A DNA stretch of 17,328 nucleotides from Candidatus Cloacimonadota bacterium (GTDB lineage: Bacteria; Cloacimonadota; Cloacimonadia; Cloacimonadales; WRIO01). This document shows positions 1-6,516 of this stretch, in pieces. The position numbers were made by a program, and so were the translations under genes. The stretch's first letter is position 1, and every line of letters begins with the position of its first letter. The notes beneath the pieces were generated by a model that was given only the letters and a program-made list of their open reading frames with translations, was not told the origin of the DNA and did not search any database. Where the stretch lies: assembly GCA_017998585.1 (NCBI GenBank), contig JAGOCT010000008.1, forward strand, positions 1-17,328, written 5' to 3'.

Positions 1-988
1 CTGAAGCAGAACTATCTTTGATTTCTAAAGGGCTATTGTCAGGCAAACTGGACACATAGTTTTCAATCTGATAATCTTTTAAGTCTTTTTCTATCAGATA
101 CTTTTTATCTTTTAAAATAATCTCAATCTGATTTCCATTGAATGACATCTCATGTGCGATTTTTTTCCCTTTAATATAAAATCTTTTCTGTTTTACCGTT
201 TTTAATGTTTTTTGATCCACTAAGTAAAAGTTAAAGATCCCTGACAGAAAATCCCTGCTTCCAAATATCAATTGCTGATTATAATACCCAAGATACTTCA
301 GATTGACCAAAAAATGAGGATCAAGGTTTAATATGATTTGATTGTATCCTTCAATCGGATCCTTGTAAATCTCAGGGTTAACCTGATAATCAGCTTTATA
401 GAATACATAATGATTAGCACTTGTCTTTACCAGAGTATAGGTGATTGTATGGATCCATTCTCTTTTCTTGCTATCTTTGTAAAAACGAACCGTCAGATCC
501 AAAGAAGTTTTGGAAATCGGTCTGATTTTCTCAAGCACAGGATACCTGACATGCAGGTTTTCTTTTTGATAAAAACTGAGAATTCTCGGGTCAAAAACAA
601 TAAGTTGATAATTCCTGTCATAAACCACTTCTTCAAGTTCATCCGGATTAATGGTATAATTCATAAAGTATTCCTGACAAATACTGTTCAATTCACTGAT
701 CGGGATCTTGTAAATCACCACATTTTCTTTGTAACTTCTCAGTTTATTAAAGCCGTGTCTCCGATAATACTCGTTCAGGGCAAACTTTACCATATTATTC
801 ATTGGAATATCTTTGACAGTATCAAAACCATTGCAGGGATTGAGCTCATGAACCGCATTCCGGATATAATGATTCCAGAAATACTGTAGCGAATCAGCCT
901 GTGTTGATTTCTCATCTAATGAAAATAAAGAAAAGGGTATCGATAACAGACAGAGAATAATGATAAGAATCCAAACTTTTAACTTCAT
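1..988 (-). CDS. exported protein of unknown function, C-terminus beyond window edge
   Basis: An uninterrupted minus-strand frame runs from ATG at 988-986 to the left edge (329 codons, no stop inside the window). The N-terminus MKLKVWILIIILCLLSIPFS has a positive start and a hydrophobic core, a Sec signal peptide without a lipobox cysteine. The rest is rich in Tyr, Asn, Lys and Ile, with beta-strand-like segments such as YKIPISELNSICQEYF. Its start codon overlaps the stop of the upstream gene as ATGA (988-985), so the two are almost certainly co-transcribed and translationally coupled. Sections align by eye with the neighbour (YxI...LN....YF, then a basic, Tyr-rich strand region), suggesting tandem paralogues. 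I recognise no named family. The location is inferred to be periplasmic or cell surface. Confidence 0.8.
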   Translation of the reverse strand, partial: MKLKVWILIIILCLLSIPFSLFSLDEKSTQADSLQYFWNHYIRNAVHELNPCNGFDTVKDIPMNNMVKFALNEYYRRHGFNKLRSYKENVVIYKIPISELNSICQEYFMNYTINPDELEEVVYDRNYQLIVFDPRILSFYQKENLHVRYPVLEKIRPISKTSLDLTVRFYKDSKKREWIHTITYTLVKTSANHYVFYKADYQVNPEIYKDPIEGYNQIILNLDPHFLVNLKYLGYYNQQLIFGSRDFLSGIFNFYLVDQKTLKTVKQKRFYIKGKKIAHEMSFNGNQIEIILKDKKYLIEKDLKDYQIENYVSSLPDNSPLEIKDSSAS

Positions 989-2625
989 TTTATCACCCCT
1001 TTTTTAGTCATATAGATATCTCTGTTTGCTCTGAATATAAGCCGATTATCCTGTGTCATACCCAATAATTCCAAATAAGAAGCAAATCCTTTTAAAGCGA
1101 TATTGACATTTGAGATTTTCTTCGTCTTTAGATTTAGTGTATATATTGCGCATCCATTCTCATCAGAAAAGAGTGTAAACACATAAAAATCATTGTTTGC
1201 AATTCCATGACTCATATACTCTCCAAATTTTGCAGCTAATTCAATTACTGATGTATTTATATAAAAGTCTGAAACCATGAGATATGATTTATCGTCTGAC
1301 CAGTTGTGATATAATTTTATAATTTTATCATCTGTCACATAGTTTAAATCCTCTTCTGATTTTGCTTCCAGCTGCAATAATTGTTTATTCATGATGTCAT
1401 ACACATATACATTTCCAACAAAGTGATCCCCTGCTTCACAGAATACGATTTTCTTCTCATTCTCCACAAATTTGATATTATAAAAAAATTCAAAATGTTC
1501 ATATGCTTTGATCAGAGTTTCCTTTTGTGTTTTCATATCATATAAAATAAGTCCCTGTAAATCCGAATAAATGGCTAATGTCTTGTCTTTATTCATCTTT
1601 TCAAAATAATTGATAAAAGTTTGCATACTGGAGTTAACTTGCTTTTTAATGATATTGTATTCTCTTTTTGTGAAAATCACACTGTCATTCTCAGGATTGT
1701 AAACTAAATTATAATATTTTCCCTGAAGTTTAATCTTTTCATCCACTATAAATCGGGGCGTGTTATATCGTGTGCTTATATCAGGGAAACTGGTTACTCC
1801 GGCCTTTTCAAAGTCTTCCTTTCTATATTTTATAAGATATTGTTCATCATCAATAATACCTGGTTCTGTTAATCTTGAACTGTTAAAATAATAGTACAAA
1901 GAATCTTCATACAACATCTTATGAACATAATCGAAATCTGATTGCTGAGGATTAAGCAATTCACAAGTTTCTTTCAGATCAGGTTTCATCCGATTTTCTA
2001 TCTTAACATAGTTATCCTTCAACAAATATTTGCGTCTGATACAAGCAAAATAATAGGAACTGTCCTTTTTCCTTCTAAGATAAATACTATTAACACTGAC
2101 TGCCTGACCTGGATGATCATGGCGATATTCCTTCATTACAACCTTGATTATACCTCTATTATAGAATTCGAAATGAGATAGCTTGTAAGGGCTATCTAAT
2201 GGCTGAAAATAATTCTGCCCAATGATAACACCTGTATTCAGAAAAGCCTCAGATATAATGTTTGAATCCAGATTAAAATAACGTTTTCTTAATGGGTTTA
2301 GTAAAAAGTCCTGAATCTGATAAAAAGAACAATACTGATTTTTTTGTATATTAAGTCTTGAAATTCCATACTGTTTCAGGTATTTTCTAATACAGTAATG
2401 GTTCATTAATGTTTTATTTTGTTCCAGATTTGGTGTTTCAAAAGCTTCTGGCTCATACAGATCATTGATATACTCTTCCAGAATCTGTTTCTCAATCTGC
2501 TTTTGATTTTCTACCTTGATTTGAGTGATTTTCTCATACTTCCCGTCAATCATCAGACTATCTGATAACTGAGCATAAAGGCATGAACTTAATAATAATA
2601 CAAATCCAATGAACAATTGTTTCAT
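985..2625 (-). CDS. exported or lipoprotein, possible C-terminal beta-propeller, unknown function
   Basis: 546 aa. The N-terminus MKQLFIGFVLLLSSCLYAQ is an export signal. Cleavage could be lipoprotein-type before Cys15 (LSSC lipobox) or by signal peptidase I after Ala18. The C-terminal half (about residues 330-545) is a series of short hydrophobic strands of the kind LAIYSDLQGLILYDMKT and VYVYDIMNKQLLQL, which resemble WD40/PQQ-like propeller blades, so a degenerate propeller is inferred. No catalytic motif was seen. The start is fixed by AAAGGAGGATAA directly before ATG 2625 and by a good promoter 19-47 bases upstream. It is the first gene of a two-gene operon; the second starts inside its stop codon. 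The N-terminal half looks paralogous to that neighbour. Function is unknown. Confidence 0.88.
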   Translation of the reverse strand: MKQLFIGFVLLLSSCLYAQLSDSLMIDGKYEKITQIKVENQKQIEKQILEEYINDLYEPEAFETPNLEQNKTLMNHYCIRKYLKQYGISRLNIQKNQYCSFYQIQDFLLNPLRKRYFNLDSNIISEAFLNTGVIIGQNYFQPLDSPYKLSHFEFYNRGIIKVVMKEYRHDHPGQAVSVNSIYLRRKKDSSYYFACIRRKYLLKDNYVKIENRMKPDLKETCELLNPQQSDFDYVHKMLYEDSLYYYFNSSRLTEPGIIDDEQYLIKYRKEDFEKAGVTSFPDISTRYNTPRFIVDEKIKLQGKYYNLVYNPENDSVIFTKREYNIIKKQVNSSMQTFINYFEKMNKDKTLAIYSDLQGLILYDMKTQKETLIKAYEHFEFFYNIKFVENEKKIVFCEAGDHFVGNVYVYDIMNKQLLQLEAKSEEDLNYVTDDKIIKLYHNWSDDKSYLMVSDFYINTSVIELAAKFGEYMSHGIANNDFYVFTLFSDENGCAIYTLNLKTKKISNVNIALKGFASYLELLGMTQDNRLIFRANRDIYMTKKGVIK

Positions 2626-2643
2626 TTATCCTCCTTTTTTGTC

Positions 2644-2672
2644 AGAATAACTTTTTTAAACCAGAATGTCAA
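2644..2672 (-). promoter_or_regulatory. sigma70-type promoter of the exported-protein operon
   Basis: On the minus strand there is TTGACA (2672-2667), a 17-base spacer and TATTCT (2649-2644). The predicted transcription start near 2637 leaves a leader of about a dozen bases that is almost wholly the ribosome-binding site (GGAGG) for ATG 2625. The -35 box is perfect and the -10 box matches 4 of 6. Confidence 0.7.
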
Positions 2673-2828
2673 GTCTCTTTTTGTTCTTTGTATGAATTTA
2701 TTAAAAACATCTGGTCTCTGATAATATATTCAAAAAAGACTGTCCTTATTTTTTCTCTCAGATTATTTTTTTGTAAAAGATTGTTTGTGAGAATTACCCA
2801 TTTAAGCTATTAGCAATCCTCTTTGCTC

Positions 2829-2912
2829 CCTATTTCATTCCTATTTCATTCCTATTCCACTCCTATTCAAATCCTATTCAATTCTCCAAGAAAGGAAGAG
2901 GAATGGAATAGG
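2829..2912. repeat. five 11-bp tandem repeats plus inverted copy (potential hairpin)
   Basis: CCTATTTCATT occurs twice (2829-2839, 2840-2850), followed by three variants with the same period starting at 2851, 2862 and 2873 (CCTATTCCACT, CCTATTCAAAT, CCTATTCAATT). An inverted copy lies at 2896-2912 and pairs with about 2851-2867 at 15 of 17 positions. The array lies in the 374-base spacer between two divergent genes, whose promoters are at 2644-2672 and 2953-2981. The remaining bases (2673-2828) are AT-rich with no gene seen. It could be a regulatory hairpin or a simple repeat made by slippage. Confidence 0.6.
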
Positions 2913-2952
2913 GAAGAAAGAGGAAAACAGGATGCTCACTGTACGAAAATAC

Positions 2953-2981
2953 TTGACAAAGCACTCGATTTCTATTAGTAT
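2953..2981 (+). promoter_or_regulatory. sigma70-type promoter of the TPR/SMP-30-like gene
   Basis: TTGACA (2953-2958), a 17-base spacer and TAGTAT (2976-2981). The predicted start near 2988 leads straight into AAAAGGGGGTAAAG and ATG at 3000. This argues that 3000, not 3054, was the native start of the downstream gene. Confidence 0.65.
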
Positions 2982-2999
2982 TTTTAAAAGGGGGTAAAG

Positions 3000-3053
3000 A
3001 TGAAAAGGTACAATTGGCTTTTTGTAATGATTATATGAGGGTTTATACTGATT
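3000..3053 (+). other. signal-peptide segment interrupted by in-frame TGA (3036-3038)
   Basis: ATG 3000 has a good ribosome-binding site (GGGGG, 7 bases away) and lies in the same frame as the downstream ATG 3054. It reads MKRYNWLFVMII, then TGA, then GFILIMNAQKSE. Skipping the TGA gives a textbook Sec signal peptide (basic start, hydrophobic core, cleavage plausible after Ala of MNA). One nonsense codon therefore separates the promoter, ribosome-binding site and signal peptide start from the mature protein. The possibilities are a point mutation, stop readthrough, reinitiation at 3054, or a sequence error. Confidence 0.7.
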
Positions 3054-4301
3054 ATGAATGCTCAAAAAAGTGAGATTAACCGGGTTTATAAAGAATCCAT
3101 GGTAGCTTATCAGGCTAAGGATTACAAGGGCTTTTTAGAAAAGAATATTCAATTGTATCAGTGGATACCAGACAATCCGACACTGCTTTATAATCTCGCC
3201 TGTGCCTATTCACTCAATCAGCAAAAAGAGAATGCACTTGAGATACTTAATAAACTGATTCTCATTCAGCCTAACGAGGCTATTATTACAGAAAACGATT
3301 TTTCGTTTATCAGGGATTCTGAAGGTTTTAAGATCATTTGTGATGAAATCAGAGAAGCCAATAAACCGATTTCTACCAGTGAGACTGCATTTATTATTAA
3401 AGAGCGGGATCTTCATGCCGAAGGTATCGCTTATGATCAGAAAACAGGGTGTTTTTATGTCAGTAGTGTGCATAAACGGAAGATTGTCTGTATTCAAGCG
3501 GATGGATCAGTTAAAGATTTTATAACAGATAAGACAGCGCCAGAACTGGATGGCGTTATGGGGATGAAAATTGACTCAGAAAATAGAATTCTCTATGCAG
3601 TCAGTACAGCTTATAAAAACGTAAAGAATTATAAAGAAGAAGATTTTGGCAGAACCGGTCTGTATCTCTTTGATCTGGATAAGGGAACTCTTCTGGATAA
3701 ATACATTTACAGAGATACTGAATTTGGGGCTGACGATGTCCTGTTCAGCTTAGATGGAGAAATCTATTTATCTGGTAATAAAGAAATCAGACGAATTCAA
3801 AAAGAGAATCATCAGATTGAGGTGTTCTGTGAAAATGACCAGTTTGTTTCTTTACAAGGCATAGATTTTAGTCCGGATCAGAAAAAGATGTTTATTGCAG
3901 ACTATTCAAACGGCCTGTTTGTTCTGGATCTAAAGACAAAAGAGTTAAAAGCCTTGAAAGCTCCTAAAAATCTCAGACTCTTTGGTATTGACGGACTTTA
4001 TTTTTACAAAGAAAGTCTGATTGCAATTCAAAACGGTCTGAAACCATGCCAGGTAACTCAGTTTTATCTGAGTCAGGATTATTCAGAAATATTAAGTTAT
4101 CGTATTCTTGAACGTAACAACCCACTTTTTGGAGATCCGACCCTTGGTGTAATAAAAGGCAATGAATTCTACTATATCGCTAATGATCAGCGTACTACAG
4201 CTTATGATGCTTCATTTCAGCCTTTGCCTTATGAACAACTTAATGATATTATCATTCTCAAAACCAAAATAGATGCCCAATTTAAAGATACTTCCAAATG
4301 A
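3054..4301 (+). CDS. TPR plus SMP-30/gluconolactonase-like beta-propeller protein, likely exported if TGA is bypassed
   Basis: 415 aa from ATG 3054, the first start after an in-frame TGA. The frame really begins at 3000, where promoter, ribosome-binding site and the first half of a signal peptide lie. Residues about 10-75 form a tetratricopeptide-like helical hairpin (AYQAKDYKGFLEKNIQLY, then LLYNLACAYSLNQQKENALE), suited to protein binding. Residues about 112-400 read as a six-bladed propeller of the SMP-30/NHL type: HAEGIAYDQKTGCFYVSS, then GVMGMKIDSENRILYAVST, then LQGIDFSPDQKKMFIADYSNGL. Glu123 in AEGIAYD sits where SMP-30 proteins carry a metal-binding Glu, but substrate and activity cannot be inferred. 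Starting at 3054 would leave the protein in the cytoplasm with only a weak GAGGG 12 bases upstream. The gene is monocistronic and ends in TGA, which shows TGA is a stop here. Confidence 0.85.
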   Translation: MNAQKSEINRVYKESMVAYQAKDYKGFLEKNIQLYQWIPDNPTLLYNLACAYSLNQQKENALEILNKLILIQPNEAIITENDFSFIRDSEGFKIICDEIREANKPISTSETAFIIKERDLHAEGIAYDQKTGCFYVSSVHKRKIVCIQADGSVKDFITDKTAPELDGVMGMKIDSENRILYAVSTAYKNVKNYKEEDFGRTGLYLFDLDKGTLLDKYIYRDTEFGADDVLFSLDGEIYLSGNKEIRRIQKENHQIEVFCENDQFVSLQGIDFSPDQKKMFIADYSNGLFVLDLKTKELKALKAPKNLRLFGIDGLYFYKESLIAIQNGLKPCQVTQFYLSQDYSEILSYRILERNNPLFGDPTLGVIKGNEFYYIANDQRTTAYDASFQPLPYEQLNDIIILKTKIDAQFKDTSK

Positions 4302-4327
4302 ACTAGGCTCTTTTATTCAAATACTGA

Positions 4328-4345
4328 GTATAATTTTGATTATAC
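4328..4345. terminator. AT-rich hairpin between convergent genes, possible weak terminator
   Basis: GTATAAT, TTTG loop, ATTATAC: a perfect 7-bp inverted repeat 27 bases after the propeller-gene stop and 79 bases beyond the stop of the convergent zinc-ribbon gene. It has almost no G+C and no clear T-tract on either side, so a terminator role is only possible. Confidence 0.25.
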
Positions 4346-4423
4346 AATCTATCTTTAAGACAGTGATAGATCAACCTGTTTATAGAAGCAAAGAAGTTTC
4401 ATACAAAGATACCATAGAAAAAC

Positions 4424-4681
4424 TTACAATCTGATAGATTTTATACAACCCTGATTCAATTTGATTGCAATTGATCCTCGGATCATCATCAATATACCAA
4501 TTTCATTGTTACAATTGGGGCAAACTGGTTTGAAAAAAGTGGGTAAGCCTTTTAAACCGACAAAATCTTTCTCCATTCTATCAACAAAACATTTGATTAT
4601 TCGTCCTTTTCCTGCTTTAAAATACCTGAACAATAAAAATCCACATTTACATTCAATATCAACAATTTTTCCAATCTTCAT
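4424..4681 (-). CDS. small zinc-ribbon protein, unknown function
   Basis: 85 aa from ATG 4681, chosen because AAGAGGTG lies 3 bases upstream; an in-frame GTG at 4687 falls inside that ribosome-binding site. Cysteines sit as C11-K-C13 near the start, C31, and CPNC at 54-57, a pattern typical of a small zinc ribbon. The surrounding residues are ordered: IVDIECKCGFLLFRYFKAG, then DFVGLK, then MMIRGSIAIKLNQG. Such compact ribbons usually bind nucleic acid or protein, but no partner is visible here. A TTGACA box on the minus strand (4727-4722) lies upstream, though no -10 element is well spaced for it. The gene is divergent from the EIIA-CBS gene and convergent with the propeller gene. The opposite-strand frame is a shadow. 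Confidence 0.72.
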   Translation of the reverse strand: MKIGKIVDIECKCGFLLFRYFKAGKGRIIKCFVDRMEKDFVGLKGLPTFFKPVCPNCNNEIGILMMIRGSIAIKLNQGCIKSIRL

Positions 4682-4817
4682 AAACACCTCTTAATCAGTC
4701 TTTTTTATAATATCAATGTTTTGTCAAGTATGACTTTACAAAAGTATTTAAAAAACATCCAATGAGTTTTTCTTAACAGTATATGATATATTTTTTTTTA
4801 TAAATTCATTAAATAAT

Positions 4818-4845
4818 TTGACATAAATTAGTCCTTTATTATTTT
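4818..4845 (+). promoter_or_regulatory. candidate promoter of the EIIA-CBS gene
   Basis: TTGACA (4818-4823), a 16-base spacer and TATTTT (4840-4845). The predicted start near 4852 gives a leader of about 15 bases containing AAGGAGG, the same compact arrangement as the promoters at 2644 and 2953. Confidence 0.5.
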
Positions 4846-4866
4846 TTGTATTATAAGGAGGTCAAA

Positions 4867-5775
4867 ATGCCTGCATTACACTTATCAAGCTTACTAAATA
4901 AAGATTTGATCAAAATCAACATCACTTCAGAATCGTTAGAGAATATTTATGCAATTCTATTAGATGAAATATGTGAATTGTTTAAATTACCTGTCCCATG
5001 CAGTGATTTACTTCAAAAAATTATTGAACGAGAAAAAGAAGCCAGCACAGTTTTCCCAACAGGAGTGTCTATTCCTCATGTACATATAGAAGATTATGAT
5101 GATACCATTATCGGAATAGCAATTCCATCTGAACCTGTTCACACCGAACACGGCGATATCAAAATGTTGATAATGGTGATTTCAGGAACGCTTCAAAATA
5201 CCTTATATCTTCATATATTACAGTCTATTATTAAACTTTCTAAAGATACTGTACTCTTTGACAAACTTGTAAAAGTCAGAAAACCAGATGAATTTATAGA
5301 GTTAATTGCACGGGGTGATTTTGCTTTAAAACGTAATGTAACAGTCAGCGATTTAATGTCTAACAAGATATTCTATGTTAAACGGGAAATGAGTTTAAAA
5401 GAACTGGGAAATATCTTTTATGAAAAAAATTATGGCTACTGTCCGGTGGTAGATGACAACCTAAATTTAATAGGTGAAGTGACCGTTCTTGATTTAATTA
5501 TGACTGGATTTCCAGATTATACCAATTATCTGGGAAACATGAATTTTTTAAAATCATTTGAACCATTTGAGACATTGCTCAGAGAAGAAAAAAACATCAA
5601 AGTAATAGACATCATGAAAAAAGTGGAATGTCAACTGACACCTGAAGCGTCTCTTATTGAAGCGGTTTTTCTTATGAAAAAGAATAGAAGAAGAGATATT
5701 CCGGTTGTCGTTAATAAAAAAATCGTAGGAATAATTAGTTTTATGGACATCTTTAGAAAAATTATCAGAGGTTAA
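4867..5775 (+). CDS. PTS EIIA (fructose/nitrogen type) domain fused to two CBS domains
   Basis: 302 aa from ATG 4867, set by AAGGAGGTCAAA directly upstream; an in-frame TTG at 4846 precedes the ribosome-binding site and is rejected. Residues about 5-150 match the PtsN/fructose EIIA fold, with the phospho-acceptor His71 in FPTGVSIPHVHIEDY. Residues about 158-215 and 245-301 are CBS motifs: VSDLMSNKIFYV...CPVVDDNLNLIGEVTVLDL, and VIDIMKK...DIPVVVNKKIVGIISFMDI. CBS pairs bind adenine nucleotides or related ligands, so the protein may link PTS phosphorylation with energy state; that is inference. There is no EIIB or EIIC nearby, so a regulatory rather than transport role is likely. It has its own promoter and no clear terminator follows. 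Confidence 0.92.
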   Translation: MPALHLSSLLNKDLIKINITSESLENIYAILLDEICELFKLPVPCSDLLQKIIEREKEASTVFPTGVSIPHVHIEDYDDTIIGIAIPSEPVHTEHGDIKMLIMVISGTLQNTLYLHILQSIIKLSKDTVLFDKLVKVRKPDEFIELIARGDFALKRNVTVSDLMSNKIFYVKREMSLKELGNIFYEKNYGYCPVVDDNLNLIGEVTVLDLIMTGFPDYTNYLGNMNFLKSFEPFETLLREEKNIKVIDIMKKVECQLTPEASLIEAVFLMKKNRRRDIPVVVNKKIVGIISFMDIFRKIIRG

Positions 5776-5852
5776 AATAATTGATTATCAACCATCGTTT
5801 TCTTTCGTTTATTCAACAATTGAATGAAAAGAGAAAAAGCATTAAAAAGCAA

Positions 5853-5880
5853 TTGACAAAAAACAGTAAAAGAATAATTT
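5853..5880 (+). promoter_or_regulatory. candidate promoter of the pilin-like gene
   Basis: TTGACA (5853-5858) is followed after 16 bases by TAATTT (5875-5880, 3 of 6). A better -10-like AATAAT at 5873 has too short a spacer (14), and TAATAT at 5893 has no -35. The -35 is convincing but the -10 assignment is uncertain. Confidence 0.4.
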
Positions 5881-5919
5881 TAACAAAAAAAATAATATGG
5901 TGACTATAAAGGAGGCAAA

Positions 5920-6369
5920 ATGGCTGAAGAGAAGAAAAAAAGCCAAATTAATCCTGATGAAATAAGCATTTCAGGTACTAAGCATTTTTCATTAATCGAT
6001 TTATTAATGATTATTATGATTGTAGGTCTGATTTCCTTAGCAATATTCCCTAAAATGCAGGATACTAAAAATGAAGAAATCATTCTGAACAGCTTAACCA
6101 AAATGCAGAAAATTATCCAGGCAAATGAAAAAATGAAACAAGATACTGGTGATTATGCATTTGATATTTCGATGCTAAATATGAATGATGAGATTAAAGA
6201 TAGTTTCTTTGAATTTACTCTGAATGATACAGCTATCGTTGCAATTTCTAAAAATCTGTCTGTTAAAGAAGTATCATATTACTATATGGTAGCAGATCAG
6301 AAATTTAAAATTGCACCAGACTCCAAAAAAATCATTGATGAGACAATTTTTGACAGAATAAAAAAATAA
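5920..6369 (+). CDS. type IV pilin/pseudopilin-like membrane protein, atypical leader
   Basis: 149 aa; ATG 5920 follows AAAGGAGGCAAA. A 22-residue hydrophilic, Lys-rich leader precedes KHFSLIDLLMIIMIVG at residues 21-36, then LISLAIFPKM, the single hydrophobic N-terminal helix typical of type IV pilins and type II secretion pseudopilins (consensus G-FTLIELL). Two hallmark positions deviate: His22 replaces the Gly before the cleavage site, and Asp27 replaces the conserved Glu5. The rest (50-149) begins as an amphipathic helix and ends in a small soluble domain. It may be a minor pseudopilin, or an uncleaved pilin-like membrane protein. No prepilin peptidase, ATPase or secretin gene is in the window. 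It is monocistronic, with its own terminator. Confidence 0.72.
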   Translation: MAEEKKKSQINPDEISISGTKHFSLIDLLMIIMIVGLISLAIFPKMQDTKNEEIILNSLTKMQKIIQANEKMKQDTGDYAFDISMLNMNDEIKDSFFEFTLNDTAIVAISKNLSVKEVSYYYMVADQKFKIAPDSKKIIDETIFDRIKK

Positions 6370-6386
6370 AATGATGTAATTTTATT

Positions 6387-6420
6387 AAAAAGTCTCGTCT
6401 TCTGTGCGAGACTTTTTTTA
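6387..6420 (+). terminator. rho-independent terminator after the pilin-like gene
   Basis: Stem AGTCTCG (6391-6397) and CGAGACT (6407-6413), loop of 9, with flanking A4/T4 extending the stem and a run of seven T from 6413. It begins 18 bases after the stop codon. Confidence 0.88.
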
Positions 6421-6516
6421 TCATACAATAAAACTAACTGATAAACTGTTAGTAGTATTTTTATATCAGTCAGTAATAATTCAATTTTCACGTCCTTAAT
6501 GAATTGAACTAAAAAA

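Noticed and set aside
338..889. Plus-strand open frame of 183 codons
   Set aside because: It lies opposite a continuous minus-strand gene with a signal peptide and an ATGA link to its neighbour. The plus-strand frame has no ribosome-binding site and no domain pattern.
3000..3060. Reassigned genetic code (TGA as Trp or Gly), or selenocysteine, to explain the in-frame TGA
   Set aside because: TGA is the natural stop at 985, 4299 and 8104. A selenocysteine in a signal-peptide core is implausible, and no SECIS-like hairpin was recognised after it.
4461..4694. Plus-strand frame opposite the zinc-ribbon gene
   Set aside because: It has no ribosome-binding site. The minus strand has paired cysteines and a good ribosome-binding site, so this is a shadow.
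4846..4866. TTG start adding seven residues to the EIIA-CBS protein
   Set aside because: The AAGGAGG ribosome-binding site lies inside this stretch and serves ATG 4867.
5808..5828. Hairpin ATTCAA-CAA-TTGAAT as terminator of the EIIA-CBS gene
   Set aside because: The stem is short and AT-rich and is followed by A and G, not a T-tract.
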